From contig NZ_OZ241747.1 of the NCBI RefSeq assembly GCF_965201005.1, positions 186,001 to 250,000 on the forward strand: a stretch of 64,000 nt of DNA, in the 5' to 3' direction. The position numbers were made by a program, and so were the translations under genes. Origin of the DNA: Mucilaginibacter_A sp965201005 (lineage in GTDB: Bacteria; Bacteroidota; Bacteroidia; Sphingobacteriales; Sphingobacteriaceae). Shown here one piece after another: positions 25,363-32,353 of the stretch. Positions within the stretch are counted from its first letter, which is position 1. The number at the start of each line of letters is the position of its first letter. The notes beneath the pieces were generated by a model. It saw nothing but the letters and a program-made list of their open reading frames with translations, was not told the DNA's origin and did not search any database.

Positions 25363-26370
25363 ATGGCGGCGAAATCAAAAAAGGAACGGGATATACAGTT
25401 TTTCCTCATCGCCCTGGTGGTAGTTGTGTTTATCGCCGGCTCGTGGTTCATCAATTATTACCTGCTCTATAGTTTAAAGAACGACGATAAAGCAGCTACC
25501 GGTGAAATGTTCGGTGCGGTTAACGCTTTATATTCGGGTTTAGCTTTGGCAGGAATTATCCTGACGATCTTACTGCAACGACGGGAGCTGAAAGAAACGC
25601 GTAAGGAGTTTAAAGTAGAAAATGAAACATCGAAAACACAGCAATTCGAGTCGACTTTCTTTAACTTATTGCAAAACCAGCTCCAGATCACTCAGGATTT
25701 ACAATCCATTATAACTGGTATTCAACAGGATTGGACGCAGGCGGTCAGTAAAAAATATGAAGGAAGGGAGTTTTTTATGGTTTCCAAGTCTGAGATCGCG
25801 CGCATTTTAAAGGCCCTGGCGTACACAAAATATGATCGATGGGATTATTGGACCTACGCCGCTATTGGTCCTACGCAGGATGATCCGACCGAAGATAACA
25901 CGGATCTAACTGAAGCCCGGATCTATTATGCCAATCTATTTTACAATATTTCAGAAAACGATTGGAAAAAGGCAAAAAAACTTAACCTGGAAAAACGGGT
26001 TAAGCTGGCCTATGGTCACTTTCTGATCAAGCACCATCATGCGATCGGACATTATTTTCGCCACTTATATTATATACTTAAGTTTCTGAAGAATTCAGAA
26101 AATGATCAGTTAGCCGGTCTTAACGATGATGAAGATACTTTAAAAAAGAAAAAGTTTTACTATTACGCCCAATTTGTACAGGCACAAATGTCTGAATATG
26201 AATTAATGCTGCTTTATTATCATTGCCTGTTCTATCCCAATATGAAAAAGTTACTGGTGCATTATAAGATATTAAATAATGTCGCCACAGAGGATTTGGT
26301 AGAGTCTGATCATAATTTTATGACTAATGTGCAATTGAAAAGCAGGAAATCCATATTGGAGTCGCTTTAG
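25363..26370 (+). CDS. AbiC-like phage abortive infection membrane protein
   Basis: This 335-residue protein has two N-terminal membrane segments (FFLIALVVVVFIAGSWFINYYL and NALYSGLALAGIILTILLQ), then a cytoplasmic domain beginning with a charged helix and TQQFESTFFNLLQNQLQI, and a C-terminal HHHAIGHYFRHLYYILKF motif. This is the putative phage abortive infection (putAbiC) layout. It is last in the six-gene operon, 14 bp after the PfkB gene. It converges on the nuclease-like gene with a 4-bp overlap of the stops. A membrane effector role is inferred from family and position; it could also be an independent defence gene. Confidence 0.8.
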   Translation: MAAKSKKERDIQFFLIALVVVVFIAGSWFINYYLLYSLKNDDKAATGEMFGAVNALYSGLALAGIILTILLQRRELKETRKEFKVENETSKTQQFESTFFNLLQNQLQITQDLQSIITGIQQDWTQAVSKKYEGREFFMVSKSEIARILKALAYTKYDRWDYWTYAAIGPTQDDPTEDNTDLTEARIYYANLFYNISENDWKKAKKLNLEKRVKLAYGHFLIKHHHAIGHYFRHLYYILKFLKNSENDQLAGLNDDEDTLKKKKFYYYAQFVQAQMSEYELMLLYYHCLFYPNMKKLLVHYKILNNVATEDLVESDHNFMTNVQLKSRKSILESL

Positions 26371-27737
26371 GCCGTGTCCTCAGCCCAATGTGTACTATCT
26401 CTGAAACCGGTACCTGGCGGGGCCAGCAAAAGTAGATCGTTTAATATGTTATCGATCTCCTCACCAAAAAAAATAGCAGTTTCAGCACATTCCCACTCTT
26501 CTATTTTACTTAGTGGCTGGATAGCATGGCAAACAATACTTACGATCTCTTTGGGAGCGAATTTGAAAGATTTGATCGTTTCTATAATCTTTTCATGCCG
26601 TCTAAATTCAACATACGGGCCGCTAACCGTTTCATAACCAATATGAATGATGCCTTTCCCATCGGCAGGAATTTGATTAACAGCCTTACTTAGGATCTTT
26701 TTTATGTCTTTTGCTTTTCTGTCGATAGATTCTTCAGCGATGCATTCCCATTTTGCAGACCAGGCTTGATGAACACCTCCATAAAACTGGTTAAGCACAT
26801 GCAAACCATCTTCTAAGCCATAAGTGGAAATCTCCAATGGCGCGATGATTTGCGTATAGCTGCCATGTATCTCATATTCCCCGGCGAAGAGTTCGATCAT
26901 CTGAGGCGATCCTTTTCTTACCGAGTTGACGATCATGTGCTTAGCTACTTTGTCCATGTCAATTTTTCGTGCGCTAAAAACTACCTGGCTGGTTTCCAGC
27001 ATCTGATCCTTTTGGTTCAGTCCTCCGGCTCGAAAGAAATCGCTATATAGCCTGCCAAGCGTGTCTTCGGGCACTTCTTCCACAGGGACTTTAAATACAA
27101 TATCCGCATGGGTAAATGTGCCGTAAGCCTGCATAGCGATCGCCAAATGACGCCATCGTTTGTACCATTGCTGCCTTTCCTGTTCAGCATACTCGGTCAC
27201 CTTTGCCAGGCGTTTACATTCTACAAAGTATTGCGTTCCACGCCGTGTTACTTTAAGGTCTGGGGTATGGCCGGTCTTTGCTTCTTCTAAAAATTCTACG
27301 CGCCAGCCACTTTTAGCATAAGCGAGAGCGACAACGAGTTCGAATAAGGTGGAATCTGGTTGATTTTGGCGTTCATTCAACATTTCTGTCAACCGCTGGT
27401 CAATTCCATCGATTTGTTTTAACATCGGTATGTACCTGCCAATAGCCGCAAAGAAAGGATAAATACGTGCGGACTGAAAAGGTTCATCACAACCCGGTCG
27501 GGTAACCAGCGAATCTATTAAATACATATACCAAGCCATCCAGTCGTCGTACACGGCGAATGGTTCGAAAAGTTTGTTAACATCTGAACGGAACTCCGGG
27601 CGCTCGCTTTGGCTTTTTGCTTCCAAAGCATTGAAGTAAGCCACGACATTTTTTCGGCGTCGTTCCCACTCTTCGTTACCTAAAACCTCAATGAACCATT
27701 TGAGCGCTTTTTTAGTTGATATGATCCATTCTTCCAT
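26367..27737 (-). CDS. PD-(D/E)XK restriction endonuclease-like protein
   Basis: The protein is about 456 residues long if it starts at ATG 27737 (MEEWIISTKKALKW); an upstream ATG at 27788 would add 17 residues, but that stretch holds a promoter-like TTGAC and reads poorly as protein. Near residue 180 the motif TPDLKVTRRGTQYFVECKRL gives the Asp and Glu-x-Lys of a PD-(D/E)XK nuclease, preceded by a FELVVALAYAKSGWRVEF helix-strand typical of Mrr-like restriction folds. No partner methyltransferase is adjacent. Its 3' end overlaps the AbiC stop by 4 bp in convergent orientation. The rest of the protein is not recognised. Confidence 0.75.
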   Translation of the reverse strand: MEEWIISTKKALKWFIEVLGNEEWERRRKNVVAYFNALEAKSQSERPEFRSDVNKLFEPFAVYDDWMAWYMYLIDSLVTRPGCDEPFQSARIYPFFAAIGRYIPMLKQIDGIDQRLTEMLNERQNQPDSTLFELVVALAYAKSGWRVEFLEEAKTGHTPDLKVTRRGTQYFVECKRLAKVTEYAEQERQQWYKRWRHLAIAMQAYGTFTHADIVFKVPVEEVPEDTLGRLYSDFFRAGGLNQKDQMLETSQVVFSARKIDMDKVAKHMIVNSVRKGSPQMIELFAGEYEIHGSYTQIIAPLEISTYGLEDGLHVLNQFYGGVHQAWSAKWECIAEESIDRKAKDIKKILSKAVNQIPADGKGIIHIGYETVSGPYVEFRRHEKIIETIKSFKFAPKEIVSIVCHAIQPLSKIEEWECAETAIFFGEEIDNILNDLLLLAPPGTGFRDSTHWAEDTA

Positions 27738-27788
27738 TTTGTTGGTTATAACCCGTTTTGTATATAGTCTGCTAATTTTAGTAGTCAA

Positions 27789-28103
27789 CCAAGCCCAAAG
27801 TCCAATTAAAACTGTACTCGAATTCGATGTTTGAGATTTAACATCTACAACGCCTTACTAAATCTAAGATATTGGAGCGAAATGTACGGTCAGTAATTGA
27901 TAATTAATATATTTATGAACCAATAAAGGATAAATGAACATTATCAATAATTTCACTGCATATATTTTTTGCTTAATAGTATCTATAGGAATTCTCGAAA
28001 GCAAATATTCGCCAGTGTAAAAATATTAATTGCAGGAGATCGATTTATAGGGCATAATCTAAATTTTATCATCTTTGTTCAGTTTGGTTAGTTTCGTATC
28101 CCT
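27789..28103. other. Gene-free AT-rich interval
   Basis: About 315 bp with no coding-like ORF, between the nuclease-like gene and a mobile-element gene on the opposite strand; it must hold both divergent promoters. ATCTTTG at about 28072 resembles a -7 box for the gene at 28104. Nothing else was recognised. Confidence 0.45.
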
Positions 28104-28889
28104 ATGAAAGAATACTTTAAACCACTTGCCTCTTTCAAAAAACGCGAACATCCTTTCGACATAGGAATGCCTTTTTCCTGGTGGAAAGGCCATTATGACC
28201 GCCATTTCTTGAATAATCTATATGAGCGAAAAGAAAGCGAGTTTGAAGCTTTTTACAAATATCACCTGGATCATTTTTTAAAAGTAAACCCAGGATCGCA
28301 AGAGGTAGAATTTTACAAGCACCTAAGAGATCTTATTCAGGACGGAATTGCCGTCTTGATCAAGGAAGACAAACCCGGCTCAAAAACCAAGCACGAGCGA
28401 ACCAACATACAAAAAGCGCAGCTGCGGGCATTTGCTGGTTACCTGGATTCTATCGACCAATGGGCCGTTCGCCCCCGGCTTGAGGTTTATACTGAAAAGG
28501 ACGCAGCTATCGCAAGACTGCAAAACCAGATTATAGCATTAGAAAAGCAGATCAGCGAAATGAAGGAATACGACGTGGTACAGAAGATCAGGATAGAGGA
28601 AGGCCACCTGCCGACAGTCGTTGATTTGATTCAGCAACTACGCGACCTGCAATTACCTGCTGGCAGGAACCTGGTCCGTTGCGATTACAAAACGCCTTAT
28701 TACAAGATGATCAGTAAGTATTTTTCCATCGATGGCAAAGACATACCCATAGAGACTGCCAAGAATTATTTCTCCGGTAAACAAGATGATTTAGCCGTTA
28801 AGGGTACTTCAGTCCCTCTGGATAATAAGCTGTTTAAGATCGTACCAAACACCGCTAAAAAGGTGACTAAGAAAAGCAATAAAGCTTAA
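28104..28889 (+). CDS. Bacteroidota mobile-element protein of unknown function
   Basis: This 261-residue protein has an N-terminal charged region and a clear coiled-coil (DAAIARLQNQIIALEKQISEMKEYD) near residues 135-160. The C-terminal segment (LVRCDYKTPYYKMISKYF, then IPIETAKNYFSGK) is a pattern I associate with hypothetical proteins next to mobilization modules of Bacteroidota elements. It is about 200 bp ahead of the HTH pair. There is no membrane segment or enzyme motif. Function is unknown. Confidence 0.7.
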   Translation: MKEYFKPLASFKKREHPFDIGMPFSWWKGHYDRHFLNNLYERKESEFEAFYKYHLDHFLKVNPGSQEVEFYKHLRDLIQDGIAVLIKEDKPGSKTKHERTNIQKAQLRAFAGYLDSIDQWAVRPRLEVYTEKDAAIARLQNQIIALEKQISEMKEYDVVQKIRIEEGHLPTVVDLIQQLRDLQLPAGRNLVRCDYKTPYYKMISKYFSIDGKDIPIETAKNYFSGKQDDLAVKGTSVPLDNKLFKIVPNTAKKVTKKSNKA

Positions 28890-29004
28890 AAGGTATTTTC
28901 TTATCGCTGTTAGCCAGTTTTCACCCCATTCTTTCATAGGTGGCCTAACTTTCATTAATTCAACAACTTAATTCTAACAACACCCATCTTGTTCGCCTCT
29001 TATA

Positions 29005-29031
29005 CATGACCATTCGGATCTGATGGTCATG
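29005..29031 (+). promoter_or_regulatory. Hairpin in the leader of the HTH pair
   Basis: CATGACCAT and ATGGTCATG are perfect 9-bp arms around a 9-nt loop, 56 bp before the HTH start codon. GATCT/AGATC (29017-29036) offers an alternative pairing. The position corresponds to the three-hairpin leader in the left island, but the sequence differs. Confidence 0.4.
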
Positions 29032-29086
29032 AGATCAGCTATTTGCTGGTATACATTCGTCCAATTAACCAAAAAACGGAGTACAG

Positions 29087-29356
29087 ATGCAAGTAGAGCT
29101 ATTAACTAAAGAAGACCTGAAACAGTTCAAGGCAGAACTGGTACAGGAACTGAAAGACGCATTCGGCGGAGGTGCGAAACCAACAAACAAGGAATGGCTA
29201 AAAAGTGCTGAGGTAAGAAAGCTACTGGGTATCTCGCCTGGTACGCTGCAAAACCTGCGTATTAACGGTACATTCACCTATTCCAAAATAGGCGGCATGA
29301 TGTATTACCGTTACCAGGACATCATGAGGCTATTGGAAAAAGGAGGTGTCAAATGA
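29087..29356 (+). CDS. Helix-turn-helix (excisionase/MerR-like) DNA-binding protein
   Basis: This 89-residue protein is a paralogue of the one at 10956-11222; both have SAEVRKLL/SNEVRMLL, ISPGTLQNLRINGT and IGGMMYY/VGGMMYY. The C-terminal winged-helix domain is that of excisionase-type proteins in integrative elements. It overlaps the following gene by ATGA and begins the mobilization block of the right island. It probably controls excision and mob expression. Confidence 0.82.
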   Translation: MQVELLTKEDLKQFKAELVQELKDAFGGGAKPTNKEWLKSAEVRKLLGISPGTLQNLRINGTFTYSKIGGMMYYRYQDIMRLLEKGGVK

Positions 29357-29652
29357 AAAAGGCACCTGCCGAACTGGCATTGCTAAAAGCAATCCAAAAA
29401 CATAAAGGGCTGAGCCCTTTTCATATTAGCCTTTACACGGCAATGCTATGCTCGTGGCAGGAACAGCAGTACAGTACACCTTTCAGGGTAACCCGAAGTA
29501 GGTTGATGGCAACATCTGGCATCCGTTCAGCGGCCACTTATCATAAGTGTTTAAAGGAACTGATCAAAGAGGAGTACATCATTTACGAGCCTTCTTTTGA
29601 TAAGCATATTGCAAGCCGGGTGACCTTAGTTACGGCAAAAGCAGGTATGTAA
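29353..29652 (+). CDS. Mobile-element replication/regulatory-type protein, unknown function
   Basis: This 99-residue partner of the HTH protein is homologous to 11219-11530 (shared SLYTAM/SLYNAL, TPFRV/TPFQV, ATYHKC). A winged-helix fold is likely from the helix pattern. It is coupled by ATGA to the upstream gene, and the mobC gene follows after a 197-bp interval that may hold the transfer origin. The molecular role is unknown; conserved synteny in two islands shows it is part of the mobility core. Confidence 0.72.
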   Translation: MKKAPAELALLKAIQKHKGLSPFHISLYTAMLCSWQEQQYSTPFRVTRSRLMATSGIRSAATYHKCLKELIKEEYIIYEPSFDKHIASRVTLVTAKAGM

Positions 29653-29849
29653 GATGAACAGGTTAAAACCAATTGCAATATACCGTATCGCAATAAATAG
29701 TAGCGGGATACTCTATCTGCCTGTAAGGAGCAAGGTTGTGTTTCTGTTACCACAAAAACCTTTCCGGGGGCCTATGGCCGCCTGGAAACCTTGCCCTTTG
29801 CGCCCGGTGGTTGCAGACGAGATAACGACAAATTCACAACAATTAACCA
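29653..29849. other. Candidate oriT region ahead of mobC
   Basis: This 197-bp interval contains the interrupted inverted repeat AAGGTTGTG (29732-29740) with CAC...AACCTT (29751-29762). A GC-rich segment (CCGGGGGCCTATGGCCGCC) follows, before the mobC start at 29850. In related Bacteroides mobilizable elements the transfer origin lies directly upstream of the mob genes. A short ORF across it has no coding character. No nick consensus was recognised. Confidence 0.35.
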
Positions 29850-30254
29850 ATGGAGAAAGCAGTCAAAAAAGATAATATAAGAGTGGCCGGACAGCCAAAA
29901 AACAAGGGAGGCGCACCGAAGAAAAGGGTCAGGCGGGAGTTAATTATTAGGGTGAGGATGACCGCGACCGAACGCTTTCAGGTTGACAACAAAGCCAAAG
30001 CTGCCGGGATGCGTTCGAGCAGCTGGATCAGGGCAGCGGCCAAAAGTGCCAAGATAGTTCCCCGCTTAACTGCGGACGAACGGCGCATCCTTTGGATGCT
30101 TGCAGAGCTGGCGAACAACTTAAACCAGCTGACTAAGCTTGCCCACCAGTTGGGACTTTTAAACGTCGTCAGAGATTGCTCTGCCATTTTAACAGAGATC
30201 GATATTACCTTAAAACACCTGAATAACGATGATCGGGAAAACAATGACCGGTAG
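29850..30254 (+). CDS. mobC: Mobilization accessory protein MobC-type (ribbon-helix-helix)
   Basis: This 134-residue protein has a basic N terminus (NKGGAPKKRVRRELIIRVRMTA) then TERFQVDNKAKAAGMRSSSWIR, the ribbon-helix-helix layout of MobC/BmgB-type relaxosome proteins. A C-terminal LAELANNLNQLTKLAHQLG helix is also typical. It would bind oriT and help the relaxase nick. It overlaps the relaxase gene by 26 bp, as usual for mobC-mobA pairs. Confidence 0.85.
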   Translation: MEKAVKKDNIRVAGQPKNKGGAPKKRVRRELIIRVRMTATERFQVDNKAKAAGMRSSSWIRAAAKSAKIVPRLTADERRILWMLAELANNLNQLTKLAHQLGLLNVVRDCSAILTEIDITLKHLNNDDRENNDR

Positions 30255-31224
30255 AAGTTTCGGCGGTTGTATCCGCTATGTTGTAGGAAAGCAGGATGCG
30301 GTGATTTTGGATGCAGCAGGCGTAAGGATGCAGCAGGTAAATCAGATGATAAATGATTTTAACCTGCAAAGAAAATACAACCTTGCCTTGGGAAAAGCGG
30401 TAGGCCATATTGCGTTAAGCTGGAGTGTAAACGACCTTGCTAAACTTGACGATGAAGTCATGCTGAATTTGGCAAAGGAGTACCTGGAAAAAATGAAAAT
30501 CCGGGAAACGCAGTATTTAATTGTAAAGCACCAAGACAAAAGCCACCCGCATTTGCATATTGTTTACAACCGGGTAGATAACAGCGGCAAAACCATATCG
30601 GACAATTTTCAAAGGCAGCGGAACGTACAGGTTGCAAAAGAGATGACCCTAAAGCATGGTTTTTATTTGTCACCGGGCAAGGAAGATGTGAATCGGGATA
30701 GGCTTAAAGGCCGGGACAAGGTCAAGTACGAGCTGTACGATGCAATTCGGCTAGCCAGCAAAAAAGTAAAAAACATCACGGAGCTACAACAGGCACTTTC
30801 CAAACAGGGCATCACCCTTCAACTCAAATATAAAAGCGGCAGCACCGAAGTACAGGGCATCAGTTTCAGCAAAGGGGAATACAAATTCAAAGGCTCCGAA
30901 ATTGACCGTAGTATGAGTTATGCAAAATTGAGTACAGCGATAGAGGGGCAGCAACAAATGGGGCCCGAAAAAAGCCTGGCGGATCAGTTACGGGAAGCCG
31001 TGCAAAACGCCCGGCAGGAAAGCGGCGATACGCAAAAGCCAGAGCAGCAAACGGATTACCCGCAAACCGGGCTTCAGTCGCAATATTTAAAAACAATGCC
31101 GGACTTGGATTTTGTTAGTAACGACCCCGGCTTTGATATTGGTATTTCGGACGATATTGATGACGAGGCCATTCTTGGCCGAAACAGGCACCGGAAGAAA
31201 CAAGCCCGGACCAATACACGGTAA
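30229..31224 (+). CDS. mobA: Relaxase/mobilization nuclease
   Basis: This 331-residue protein begins MIGKTMTGRSFGGCIRYVVG and carries the metal-binding three-His motif in SHPHLHIVYNRVDNSGKTI (about residue 105), a signature of MobP/BmgA-type relaxases of Bacteroidota elements. It should nick oriT and lead the strand into a recipient using a helper element's transfer pore. The C terminus is low-complexity and rich in Gln (KPEQQTDYPQTGLQSQ), as in related proteins. It overlaps mobC. All motif residues look intact, so the island should be mobilizable. Confidence 0.88.
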   Translation: MIGKTMTGRSFGGCIRYVVGKQDAVILDAAGVRMQQVNQMINDFNLQRKYNLALGKAVGHIALSWSVNDLAKLDDEVMLNLAKEYLEKMKIRETQYLIVKHQDKSHPHLHIVYNRVDNSGKTISDNFQRQRNVQVAKEMTLKHGFYLSPGKEDVNRDRLKGRDKVKYELYDAIRLASKKVKNITELQQALSKQGITLQLKYKSGSTEVQGISFSKGEYKFKGSEIDRSMSYAKLSTAIEGQQQMGPEKSLADQLREAVQNARQESGDTQKPEQQTDYPQTGLQSQYLKTMPDLDFVSNDPGFDIGISDDIDDEAILGRNRHRKKQARTNTR

Positions 31225-31255
31225 CCACATTCAGGTGTATAACGAAAAAAAAGAA

Positions 31256-31798
31256 ATGGACGATAACAATAGAAAAAACATTCAGGAAGAAATTGGTGAG
31301 AGGCTTGATAGCAATGAAGAGAACATCAACAATCTCGTTAAAAAGAATGCAGCAATAGAAAAGCAGCTGGGTAAAATATTGGAAATCAAAATCCCGGATT
31401 ATTCCGAAGCGATTGAAACGTTGACCCGCGAGGTCAGAGAAAGCAGGGAAAATGATCAAAGCAGTCAGTTGTTGGCTTCGCTTCGTGCTATTAACAATAA
31501 ACTGGACAAAGTACCGAAATCTGCTATTAAACAGTTGCGTATTTTGCTCTTTCCGGAGGTCAATCCCGGCCAGTATTACAAAATTGTGTTTGGCAGGTTG
31601 ATCGCGTGGGCGTTCTGCTTTATGGTTGCGACTTATATCTTTATATCGAGTTCTAAAGCTATTGAGATCTATAGATATAATAAAGATGTCAGCCAGTCAG
31701 TACATTACGGAAGGGCATGGCTTTATTTACAGCAACATGCTAAGAAAAAAGTGCTGAGTGCGATGGATCAGGCTTATGAAAAGACAGCGGATAAATAA
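31256..31798 (+). CDS. Coiled-coil protein with one membrane segment, mobilization-linked
   Basis: I start at ATG 31256 (MDDNNRKNIQEEIGERLD); the longer frame to 31112 overlaps the relaxase and reads as noise. The product has 180 residues: an N-terminal coiled-coil (NEENINNLVKKNAAIEKQLGKIL), more helices, and a hydrophobic segment LIAWAFCFMVATYIFISS near residue 120. It lies 31 bp after the relaxase gene. Small membrane-bound coiled-coil proteins often follow relaxase genes in Bacteroidota elements; their role is not established. Confidence 0.7.
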   Translation: MDDNNRKNIQEEIGERLDSNEENINNLVKKNAAIEKQLGKILEIKIPDYSEAIETLTREVRESRENDQSSQLLASLRAINNKLDKVPKSAIKQLRILLFPEVNPGQYYKIVFGRLIAWAFCFMVATYIFISSSKAIEIYRYNKDVSQSVHYGRAWLYLQQHAKKKVLSAMDQAYEKTADK

Positions 31799-31833
31799 CG
31801 CGTGATATTGCTTATTTATTGTAAAGTGGGTGG

Positions 31834-32211
31834 TTAATTTTTAGAGTTCTTTAACAACTCAACTTTTTCTCGCTCACTTTGCAATAAACGCTCGTACAAA
31901 TCGATAATTTTTTCAATAGGATTAAATTGCTGGTAAATAAAGGCTACTGAGTTCTCATGGAATTGATTATCGTAGATATTATTAAAAAGATTGATAGCCT
32001 TTTCTTCATCAAAGTTTTTAATTGCAAGAGGCGTAACCCCTAAAGCCTTGGCTACTTTTTCTAAAGCTTCGTCCTCTACTTTTTCGCTTTGCTCAATCTT
32101 AGAAACTGCCTGCTGACTAATTCCCAATTCGGCAGCAAGGGTTTCTTGCTTCATATTTCGTAATTCCCGAATCCGGCCTATTTTGCGTCCTATATGTAAA
32201 GTCTCTGCCAT
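31834..32211 (-). CDS. XRE-family helix-turn-helix regulator
   Basis: The start at 32211 (MAETLHIGRKIGRIRELRNM) is chosen because the HTH domain follows at once; a longer frame to 32271 adds non-conserved residues. The product has 125 residues with a Cro/C1-type HTH, QETLAAELGISQQAVSKIEQ (about 21-40), and a helical C terminus that may dimerise. It is divergent from the MNT-HEPN-like gene. Several GTAC-containing half-sites (AAATGTACGAA, AAAGTACAAA, TCGGTACGAT) lie between 32230 and 32300 and could be its operators. Confidence 0.85.
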   Translation of the reverse strand: MAETLHIGRKIGRIRELRNMKQETLAAELGISQQAVSKIEQSEKVEDEALEKVAKALGVTPLAIKNFDEEKAINLFNNIYDNQFHENSVAFIYQQFNPIEKIIDLYERLLQSEREKVELLKNSKN

Positions 32212-32353
32212 AGCTTCAAAAGTATGAATATGGGTAAATGTACGAAACAAATGGCACGTTGTAAAGTACAAACGCGCATGGTTCGGTACGATGGAGCTTT
32301 GCTTTTACTTTGATTTGGCCAGTCAATAAAGGCAGGCCATAAAAAGTACGGCA

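Noticed and set aside
18287..26370. Tellurite-resistance-type (Ter) nucleoside-like metabolite cluster
   Set aside because: No TerD-like, TelA-like or ATP-grasp genes are present, so the known Ter architecture does not fit.
29654..29875. 73-residue ORF before mobC
   Set aside because: Its composition is not protein-like and it overlaps the mobC start; the interval fits a transfer origin better.
31112..31255. N-terminal extension of the coiled-coil protein
   Set aside because: It overlaps the relaxase in another frame; the ATG at 31256 gives a normal start.
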